From: Dreissena polymorpha
Lineage: Eukaryota; Mollusca; Bivalvia; Myida; Dreissenidae
Direction of reading: 5' to 3'
DNA: 64,000 nt
NCBI RefSeq assembly: GCF_020536995.1
Contig: NC_068359.1
Location: forward strand, 79,885,346 to 79,949,345
The notes below the pieces were generated by a model. The model did no database searches, was not told the DNA's origin, and saw nothing but the letters and a program-made list of their open reading frames with translations. The position numbers and the translations under genes were made by a program. Below are positions 47,341 to 57,900 of this stretch, one piece after another (within the stretch, counting starts at the first letter, position 1; the number at the start of each line of letters is the position of its first letter).

Positions 47341-48062
47341 ACAGTCGCAGTCAATGTAAAATAAGTGTATGGTTCAAGGGAGGCAAATGTGTATAAAATT
47401 GTCAACTAGGATTGTTCGAGTTATCTTCAATTTGTTACACCTACAAACAGAAAAGAGTTTATTCAAAGTAAACTGGCTTGCAGAGAAGCACATCTTCTCG
47501 AGTCTGTTTTCTACGAAGAAAAGTATGAAGCGTCTTTGAAATAATCATGAGAAAGCTGTCTCAACTTTGCCGTTGTCTTTCCGTCATTTATTTTCATTTA
47601 TTTCGCCAGATTAATGTGTCGCTTATAGCTCAAAAAGTTCAAACGATGGAGTGACGTAACTTCAAACAAAGATCTATAGATATTTGCGCAATAAACTGTG
47701 ATAAACATGTTCATCATCGAGTGAACTTGTGCACCGGGCTATTTTGATGCATTTTCTGATCGACTCTAGTGGACATTAAATGTATATTTATACCGATCAT
47801 TATGCGAGGCATTTTTGTGGAATATAATTGCATCCGCCTTCAATGGCCATACACCAGAATAAAATGGTGTTCCCGTCTCCCAACCTCAAAGGTTAAGGCA
47901 ATCCATTAAGCTCAATATTCAAATTCGGCCATTCAAAAGCTCAACATCTCTCAGCTATATTTGCCACATAACTGTATGGAAATAATCTGGCACAAATGGG
48001 GACCATTAACGACGACGCGCCGCATGTGTAGCAGGGTTCGGTTAAAGGAAAGCTTACGATGC
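47341..48062. other. Intergenic, no feature recognised
   Basis: Nothing supported in this stretch. Confidence 0.4.
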
Positions 48063-48300
48063 CTTGCTAATTGAGCTGGCTTATAGCGACGCGGTAACAT
48101 GTCTTCTTGATTTGTGTTCGGGAGGTCTCGGGTTCAATGCCCACTGTGGTTGGGGACTTTTCTGACTGGGTTAAATTGGTGCCCAACGTGGGACCGTGAC
48201 ATAACCTGGGTATGCTCTCACAGGCCGATGTGTAATTATACATCACTGTATTCGAGGACGAATACATATTTGAGTGTGTGTGTGTGTTACCCACTGTGAC
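48063..48300 (+). mobile_element. tRNA-derived SINE (probable)
   Basis: Begins in TGCTAATTGAGCTGGCTTA (A-box-like AGCTGGCTTATAGCG) with a B box GGTTCAATGCC near 48132. A non-tRNA body follows (GGGACTTTTCTGACTGGGTT, GGGACCGTGACATAACCTGG) and ends at a (TG)n tract and CACATAAAA. It lies 270 bp from the true tRNA gene but is unrelated to it in sequence. Confidence 0.55.
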
Positions 48301-48557
48301 ACATAAAAGACTTACTCAATGGTCAATGTCACTTTTAAAGATCAATGCTCACATTTGGCCTTAAAACTCATGTAAATGTGTCACTTATCATGCAGTTTTG
48401 ATAACGAGCCTCTAAAGACCCCGAGAATCGACAAAATGTTTCGTAAAAAAAATGAATCACCCGTCTCCCAAACCCCACAAGTTAAGGTCACACGTAGAAT
48501 CAGGTCCCTGGTAGAATTCTAAAGTTAAATTTGGTGAAGAAATTTCAGGGGCATGAC

Positions 48558-48561
48558 AAAA
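48558..48561 (-). terminator. Pol III T4 terminator of tRNA-Pro
   Basis: TTTT on the minus strand, 6 nt past the tRNA 3' end. Confidence 0.7.
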
Positions 48562-48567
48562 GGTCTT

Positions 48568-48639
48568 GGGCCCGTCCGGGATTTGAACCCGGGACCTCTC
48601 GCACCCAAAGCGAGAATCATACCCCTAGACCAACGGGCC
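48568..48639 (-). tRNA. tRNA-Pro (anticodon UGG)
   Basis: 72 nt on the minus strand. The acceptor stem GGCCCGT/ACGGGCC has 7 pairs and discriminator C. The D arm is in TTGGTCTAGGGGTATGAT, the anticodon stem-loop is CTCGC-TTTGGGT-GCGAG (anticodon TGG), and the T arm is CCGGG-TTCAAAT-CCCGG. A box (TGGTCTAGGGG) and B box (GGTTCAAATCC) match pol III promoter consensus. TTTT just downstream (48561-48558) is a pol III terminator. Intron-less, no encoded CCA. It looks functional and is transcribed away from the ING gene. Confidence 0.97.
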
Positions 48640-48886
48640 GCTACGTATTAAAACGTTGGCAATATTGATATATCACTAACATTATTCATTATTAGTAGCC
48701 AACCAAATACATTTTTTTCAGATATTACTTTTTGAAATAGAACTGCACCAAACAAAGGTGTTTTTAAATTACAATCACTGATCACGTATCGTTGACAATT
48801 TGTTAATTATTTAAAAAAATCGAAAAATAAATGGCATGTGACAACAGACATAAACTTTTTGATCACGTGACACAACTAAAATCAAA
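48640..48886 (+). promoter_or_regulatory. Short intergenic region between tRNA-Pro and ING gene
   Basis: Only 247 bp separate the 5' end of the tRNA gene from the ING start codon, so the ING core promoter and 5' UTR must lie here or overlap the tRNA gene. No TATA box in a convincing position. A CCAACCAAAT motif is near 48702. Confidence 0.4.
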
Positions 48887-48923
48887 ATGGCGACTGCGAT
48901 GTATTTGGAACATTATCTAGACA
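48887..48923 (+). CDS. ING exon 1
   Basis: Encodes [12 protein letters not shown] plus one base. Donor ACA|GTAAAT. Identical to the ING5 N-terminus over 12 residues. Confidence 0.94.
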
Positions 48924-51900
48924 GTAAATACGTTTTATTAATAATCGTGTGCATTTATACATCCAAACAAATTATTATAATTATGTAAAAACTTGATAAT
49001 TGGTGTTCATAGTTAGTGTATACGCCAATTTTATTTCTAGGAACGTTTTGACATTTTTTTTCTACTGACCTACTTTTTTTACACAATTTTGGCGCAAATG
49101 TCAAATGGAAAATAACGTTTTAATTATTGTGGTTGTGTTTTAAGTGTTGATTATTATAACATCATCAATTATCTGTTGATATATGCATAGCTTTTTCAAA
49201 TAAACGTTTTGAATCTAATTTGAAAAGTATGATGTTTGGGACGTTCATTCGTACCTAATATGATTCGTACCTAAAATTGAAAATGATAATAAATTAACCT
49301 GGTGAATTACAGGTTTACTAGTTTGGATAAAATCTCCACAATTTCTGCACAGCTGTCTTTCAGTTATTTATAAATAATAATAATAGACATTGAAGAGGAA
49401 TGTAAAAAGCTCTACACAAAATTCTGACTTAAATTATTTTATTTCATGAAAACACAATATACTCTTATACAATGTATTATTCTTTAACTACAATAAACAT
49501 ATAAATCGTTCATCTAATTATTTGTACTAGCCTGTATCCTTATGTCACATGAGCCAGTAGGTGAAAAGTGTGCAGCCAGTCCGGGACCTGAACCCAGGAC
49601 ACCTGGCTTACAGGGCGAGTGCTCTCCTAACTGAGCCAACTGGGCCAACACACATCCTTCCACCAATCCCGCTAAATTTCAGTACCATGACATTCTCCCT
49701 TGCTATGCTGGAAATGATCCTCAAATTCTTGAAGAACCCACTGGCAAGTTCTATGGAGAAGTGTAACGGCTGTAGCCCCACATTGGGCGCTATTGTCGCC
49801 AGGTGGTGCAAAGTGTGCAGCCAGTCTGGGACTTGAACCTGTGACACCTCGCTTACTAAGCTTACCGGGCCTCCACACTCCACCAATCCCGCTTGAGTTT
49901 GGTTCGGTGACATTAAGTTGAATTATATGAAAGAGAATAATTCTGTAGTAGTATTAATAACTCTATCTGTTTATTTTTAGGTTTAGAATCACTTCCAGGG
50001 GAATTGCAAAGAAATTTCAGTTTGATGAAAGATCTGGACCAAAAAGCACAAGGTAATTTTATAATGGATAAAATGGCACAAAGATCGACAGCAGAGATTT
50101 TTCCTTCTTCATCAAGCACCTTAAAATGGCTCTTTTCCAATGGAGAAAAAACACACAAAAATCCCCCCAAAATCCAGATTGAAGTTGTTTTTTTTAATAT
50201 ACTTTTTAAATAAAATGCAACAATTAGTTAATGAGCCTATGCAGCTCTATGGCTTGAAACTATGTAAATATAATATTAACAACTTGGTTATAATTTTTAA
50301 AGTAATTGTTAGCAACATATCAAATACACCATTTTCCCAACCTGAAGAAGACTTCACAACGCCAATTTTCCCCAATTCCATTTTTTTTAAAACCATTATT
50401 GTTCCCAATTGGTCTGGTACTGATACTTTTCCCAATTGGGCAAAAAAAAAATCGCTGAAAAGTTATTCAATTATTTTCCTGATCATTGACAGTAAAATGT
50501 TGAACCCTTTACCACTTAGACACATATTTTCACGCATTTGAAGTCCCTTAGAAAGTTCCATTTAATTTAAATCCTTTTTTACTAGATTCAAGTTTTTAAG
50601 ACTTTATCCAAACCTTAGATACTGTAGAGCAGCAATCAGCATAAAATCTGCTCTGGGTTTATGCTGTTTGCACATAGCCATTTTCACTTGTTTCTAAGTG
50701 GGAACAGAGGTCCATGCATGAATTATACTTTTGGTGAGTGAAAAAAATCGTCATAAAATTTGGCATACGCATTTTGTACAATTATCAGTTGGACCAACAG
50801 TGCACCAATTCGGATTATTTGATCAGCCATTTCAAAATGCATGTTTATGTAAACAAGAGTAGACGTTCTCTTGCATGTTTTCTGCATGTTCATGTACTGT
50901 ATACAGTTTTTATAAAATACAAAATCAAAGACTTGCGGGAGTATTCTGAATACTCCCACAAAAGTCTTTGATTTTGTATTTTACTCATCAGCTAAAAAAA
51001 GTCATGAGTGAAATACTCTTTATCTTAAAAAATTGTCTGCAGCTCTGAGTGGGAAAAGGTTAAAGCATTTTTTTTCTTCTTTTAGAGTTTCCATAGACGG
51101 CCAATTCACAACTTTGACACTGATGTAAAAAGAATCTAACTAGGTCACGATATTTTACAAAAAGGATTGCAAACTGTAGAAACTGACTTCAGGGTCAAAA
51201 CTGTAAAAAGACAGCCATGATATAATTATTCACACCTAAATTTTGTTTTACCATTTTTAGCTCGACTATTATATATGAATTATATAAAGTGGAGCTATCC
51301 TACTCACCCCGGCGTCGGCGTTGCCGTTGGCGTTTCCGTGAGCGTGCAAATGTTTAAGTTTGCGTACTACCCCAATAATTTTCATTGTCCCTTGACATAT
51401 TGCTTTCATATTTTGCATACCTTTAACCATCATGACCACAACCTATAAACAAGAGAAGACAACTGTATCAAGCATTTTGACTGATTTATTGCCCCTTTTT
51501 TACTTAGAATATGCATATTATTGATAAATCTATGTAAAAGTTTGCGTACTACCCCAAATATTTCCTATGTCCTTTGACATATTGCTTTTATATTTTGATT
51601 CCTTTTTAACCAACATGACCCCAACCTATAAACAAGAGCAGACTACTGTATCAAGCATTTTGACATATTTATGACCCCTTTTTTACTTCGAATATGCATA
51701 TTATTGATAAATCTATGTTAAAGTTTGCGTAATACCCCAAATATTTCCTGTATCCCTTGACATATTGCTTTCAAATTTTGCATGCTTATTTACCAACATG
51801 ACCCCAACCTATAAACAAGAGCAGACAACTGTATCAAGCATTTTGACAGAATTATGGTCCCTTTTATACTTAGATAATTGAACATTTTGCTTAAATTGCC

Positions 51901-54900
51901 ATAACTTCTTTATTTATGATCAGATGTTATTAATACTTTGACAAAGCAACACTTACCTGAATACCACAATGGATTCCACCCAAACAATACCCCACGCCCC
52001 AACCCAGAATCCCTTCCCACCCACCCCCCCCTTCCCCATATCCCCCCACCCATTTTTTTTTTTTGCCTTTTTTTATTTTTGAAAGATCATCTAATAAATG
52101 ACCACACCCCACCCCACATTATACCCCCCTCTCAACCCCCCTACCCCCCCCCCCCCCCCTAAAAAAATTAGTTTTTTCCTTTTTTTATTTTTTGAAAGAT
52201 CGTCTAATAAATTATTGAAGATGAACAATTTCCCCATGATGGCTTACGTTATACTTTCAAGCACTCGAATAGTCGAGCGCGCTGTCCTCTGAAAGCTCTT
52301 GTTAATTCACTTTTCAATACTTTTTTTTCCTATTTAATTAATTGGCTGTATAATTGTTGAAATTCATTATGATTATTTATCGATTACAATTTTTGATACC
52401 AATGTCATTGCATAAGAAAAAAGTTAACTTGAGGTACTATATTAAAAATATGGAAAAAAATCAGCACATGAAGGTTTTCTTTGCAGATCTAATGAAAGAG
52501 ATAGATGACAAAGCCGAAGGTTACCTGTCCACAGTACGCACAATGTCACCCGAGAAGAGGACCGACTTTCTCTCTGCGATACAGAAACTCTTCAGCAAGA
52601 GCCGGGAGTTCGGAGACGACAAAGTACAGCTTGCCATGCAGACGTATGAAATGGTATATACAAGTATTAATAAATTGAAATTTGGAAAGATTGCAAGCCC
52701 TCTAAATTTGTAATCAGACATGCCAAGTTTCTCTGATTTTAACCCTTTACCACTTAGATACATATTTTTATGCATTTGTTGTCCCTTTGAAAGTTAAATT
52801 TAATTGATCTTTCTTACTAGATTACAATGTAAGTTTTGAAGGCTTCGTTTCCAACCCTTAGATACTAATGAGCAGCAAACAGCATAAATCCTGAACAGAC
52901 TGAGAGTACTGCTGTTTGCTCATAGCCATTTTCACTTTGTCTCTGAGTGGGAAGGGTTAATACATAGGTGCAGTAATTTTTTTCCTCTTACATGCTGCTT
53001 CCCATTAGCAAAAAGTAACAATTATTCCCCAAAATCTGACCAAATTTCCCCATAAAGATGCAGAACTTTTCCAATAAACTTAAATAATTAATTAATTGAG
53101 TTTATTATGCATGGTAATAATTCTGTAATATTTTATAACATTAATTAAGCTAAACATTCATTTATAAACCATTTGAAACTGTTATTTATAATCATATCAA
53201 TAATGTTTCATTTGTCCTGATTGCATGATTTTCCCCGCAATTTTTCCCAAACCAAAATGCACCGGCTGTGAGATATGAAGCAAAAAAACACGCACTTCTT
53301 TGTAATGTTTTCTAACATGGTTTGGTCTCATTAGAACAATTATTATTAAGTACTTGGTTGTGCTGCTATTTAAATATATTATATGGGCTTCCCATCGATT
53401 GAATCATGTTGCCGCAAACTGTATGCTATTATAGAAAATGTGAAATTAACACTAGCTGGTCTCAGAAGTTCCAACAGCCAGAATAGCATGTCCAGGCCGT
53501 CAGGCATTTGGAGCTTGAAGACTGACTATGCCCACCATATATACAGAGTTCATTCTTATAGATAGTAGATAACTGGTCAGATTCTGAGTGAAAGAATTTG
53601 TAATTATAAAATAACTTTTATACTTTCATAGTAATTATTTGATCTTAATAAGTGTTAGAAACAAAGATTTTGCTTATAGTGACCTAACCTCCTTCTTTCA
53701 ATAAATTGTGTACAGTGATTATTTGAGTCAGAAATTCTAGGGCTAACGGCAAATTAAAAGCAACATTTCTAAGTGGGGCTCTTTTGATGTTCATCCCTGG
53801 CATGATGTCATAAATTGAAAGACTATTTCCTTTTGGTTGTCCAACCCTGAATGAGGTATATACTTGTCCCTTGATTTTTAACCCTTTACTGCTCAGATAC
53901 GCATTTTGATGTGTTTGTAGTCCCTTGCAAAATCAATTTAAATTTAAGACCTTGACTAGATTCAAGTTTCAAAGGCCTCATTTCAAACCCTAATATACTG
54001 ATGAGCAGCAAACAGCAGAAAAGCTGAGCAGACTGCTAGTTACCATCAGGTTTTTGAGTTTAATGCTGGTTGCAAACAGCCATTTTCACTTTGCTTTTGA
54101 GCTGGAAAGGTTTAACCCTTTGCATGCTGGGAAATCTTTAGTCTGCTAAAATGTCGTCTGCTGAATTTCTAAAATTAGCATTTTTAACCAGGTTTTCCGA
54201 AGGAAAAAACTGGTTATTAGATTGGCGAATGCGGGCGGGCTGGCTGGCTGGCTGGCGGGCTGGCTGGCGGGCTGGCGGAACAAGCTTGTCCGGGCCATAA
54301 CTATGTCGTTCATTGTCAGATTTTAAAATCATTTGGCACATTTGTTCACCATCATTGGACGGTGTGTCGCGCGAAATAATTACGTCTATATCTCCAAGGT
54401 CAAGGTCACACTTTGAGTTCAAAGGTCAAAAATGGCCATAAATGAGCTTGTCCGAGCCATAACTATGTCGTTCATTGTCAGATTTTAAAATCATTTGGCA
54501 CATTTGTTCACCATCATTGGACGGTGTGTCGCGCGAAATAATTACGTCGATATCTCCAAGGTCAAGGTCACACTTTGAGTTCAAAGGTAAAAAATAGCCA
54601 TAAATGAGCTTGTCTGGGCTATAACTATGTCATTCATTATGATATTTTAAAATCATTTGGCACATTTGTTCACCATCATGGGACAGTGTGTTGCACAAAA
54701 GAATCACGTCAATATCTCCAATGTCAAGGTCGCCACGACTAAAAATAGATTTATTTTAAAACAAACTTACAAAGGGTGTTTATTTTGTTTGTTCATTTAA
54801 AAAGTTCAGTTTGAGTTGTCTCCCTTTATCAGATTTTTTTTCACACTGAAAACCTGGTTTTGTGACAATTTTGTCCCTTGTCTTAGATTTTTTTTTCAAA

Positions 54901-57900
54901 AAATACTATCAAAATAGCAAACAGTTTGGATCCTGATGAGACGCCACGTTTTGTGGCGTCTCATCTGGATCCAAACTGTTTGCAAAGGCCTTTAAAATTC
55001 GGTTCCAGCGCTGAAAGGGTTAAAATACGTTGACTGTTTCTATAGGTTGACAGGTACATTCAGAGATATGATAGGGATATTGCGAGAATGGAGGCCGACT
55101 TGAAAGATTACGCTTCGAGTTGCTCCGAAGATGAAAACAAAGAAAATGTCCCAAAAAGTTTGTATTGCCAATTCCATGTGCATTTGTCATGCAGGGTGTG
55201 GAAAACCAGACATTTGCCAAGCCTCTCAGATACCGCACCGACTTTCTTTCCTTCGTGTTTCCCGTGTTCTTGTAAAAATTTATAAAATACTCTCGTTCTG
55301 GTGAAAATGGGCTAAAGAATACAATGACTGAATGTCATCCTAGATTTTTCTGTGCAGTCCGCACAGGCTAATCAGGTACGACACTTTCTGCTGAAACTGG
55401 ATTTTGGTTTACAAGTGACTTCCTTGAAAGGAAGAAAGTCCATAAACACAGAAAGTCTTGTCCCTGATGAGTCTTTGGGGACAGCACAGACAAATCTTGA
55501 CGACACTTTATGTACATGCACTTAGTAAAGTTTTCCCAAAACAGGGCTCAAATATTCTGAAAGATTTGTTTGATTATTGTTACTTAAGTTCAAGTGAATT
55601 ATAAAAATCCTGTTGTATTTTTAGTGACTTAAATCTAAAATGACATACAGCAAAGTGTACCCCAAATACCCAAGGACTTGTTTGCTGTCAAAAAAAGTAG
55701 TTTACATGGAAACATTTTAAATTGATATTCAATAATTCAACTGAAAACTGTTCTGTTTCTGAGAGGTTTTGCATACTCTTGTCTCGGTGGTAGGGTAGCT
55801 CCTTTTTTAAAAAAATTGAATTTCAAAATTAAGTTTTACTGACAATCATGTAAGCTAATATTTTGGCAACAATATGTTAACATAATCTAAATAAATAACT
55901 CACTCAGTTGGGTACAGAGATAGCGTTGTCTAGCATGTACCTGAAATACAGAAAAAAATATTATGAGATGTAATAAGTTTAAGGCTTGTTTAGATTTGAA
56001 AAAAGCACTTAAATCACAGTCAAACAAAAGTTGAACTTAATGTTTAGTTCAAAATGCTTTACTTATAAATGCTTAACATTTGGTTATTCAAACTTTTTCA
56101 AAAGGAGTTACCCTTGTGGTCAGAAGTTAGTGCTAATGAATGTCACAGTTTTGAGAAAAGTATTAACCTAACCGCTTTGTTAATTTCTCAAAGGTCGATA
56201 AACATATACGAAAGTTGGACGCTGATTTGGCCCGGTTCGAGGCAGATTTGAGAGAAAAGAGCCAAAGCAAACCCAAAGAGGAGGAAAAATCGGATTCTGG
56301 GAAAAAATCAAGTGTGTATGAACGATGTAACAGTCGGACATCAATCATCATCATCAGATCATATTTTCATTGTGGCTTAAATGGTGAAAATGTTTGGGGG
56401 CTATAAGCCCTTCTTTATGTTGTGTTTTTTATGCTTGTACGATCTGTAGATAGCGATTGGCTTATTGTTAGTTTTTTCCATCTGTCTGTGCATCCTTCCA
56501 TTTGATGAGGACATTTGGTTTAACAGCTGAAGACAATTTCACCTCGACAATCGGACATTCTCCTTCTTTTGGAATAATTGATATGGTCAAAATTTCTGGT
56601 GAACGAAAAATGATGTGTTTTGTTGAGCATCATTAATGCTTCATACAAAGCTTTGATACTTGTAGGAATTATTTCTTTGAACGCTGTCAACACCTGACCT
56701 TATTTGACCTTGACATTCAATAACGTTTTGAATTAATCAGAAGATCCAAATTCTGGGCTAACCCAAAAGAACCCATTTTGTCTTAATAGAAATACCACAT
56801 GCTAAAAAGTTTAGATACTTGAATTGATGTAATCTATGAACACTATCAACACACCCACAATCAGTGTTCTCCGGAAGCACCGTCAGCCGGTGATTTCACC
56901 GGTTACATTCTATCTAGATGCCAGCTACTGTCCCCAAAATATCACTTGAAATGACGCAAATACACCAGTTGTATTGCTTAGTCGCCAGCTACTTTGAAAA
57001 TATAACTGGTTTCTGAAATTTTTCTGGAAAACACTGCCACTACACCTGACGTCATTTTGACCTTTTTGATTAACCTTCTTTTTGGCATAGACTTTATCAA
57101 CTTGGCCCATTACCAATACTGACCAGGCTTCCACTGGGGCAAATGCGTTTATTGAATGCAGCATATTGTTTGTTCTTGAAATTATGCCTTTGCTTTGTTG
57201 CTTTCTTGAAGACTTGTTTGCATACTTGTGTTTTCATTCATCAAGACAGGGACAGGCAACTTTTGTACGGACTGTAAGTTTTGGTGCAACAGTATTGAAG
57301 AATAACACTGTTACTGGAAACTAATAATAGTTTACTTTAAAAGTATCAATTTAATTTTATTTTTAAACCATTACCATGCTCTTTATATGTATAGTACTGC
57401 TCTATCTTGTTACAGTTATTTAATGAGGTTTGTCTGACATTACAAGGTCTTTTATCAGAGTGCAATTCATTAAACTTATTCATGACATTATTTAACAATA
57501 GTTGTACAATTATCGGAGTTTAAAAAATGAAAGCATGTGACTATATAATTGCTTCACTTTCATCCAAAACCAAGTTATATATAATTAACATTCATGTATT
57601 TTATATGAAAACAATTATTTATTCTTAAGATTAGCAGAAGATTAGCATTCACTTCTTGTTTGAATGAAATAATTTACCGGTAGTTTTCAATTTTTATTTA
57701 TTGTCTCTTCTATTGTTTAACTCATTGTTAAATGTTCATGCATTATATTGTTAACACTTTCACCAGTATCTTTGCAAGCACTCTTGGCATTAATCAAATT
57801 TTAAATTATTGTTTATTTAAATTTTCAACAAAGTGATGACTTTTAATTGATGCACTAGTGTGTATATTTATTTCATACAATATGCACATGTGTTTGAACT

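Noticed and set aside
48063-48145. Possible second tRNA gene near tRNA-Pro
   Set aside because: Has A- and B-box-like words but no cloverleaf; it fits a tRNA-derived SINE better.
51930-52292. Pro-rich and Gly/Trp-rich ORFs on both strands
   Set aside because: Low-complexity C-rich and T-rich stretch inside a pearl-like element.
55046-55157. Idea that ING exon 4a is a decaying duplicate
   Set aside because: The frame is open, phases match on both sides and splice sites are intact; treated as a candidate alternative exon.
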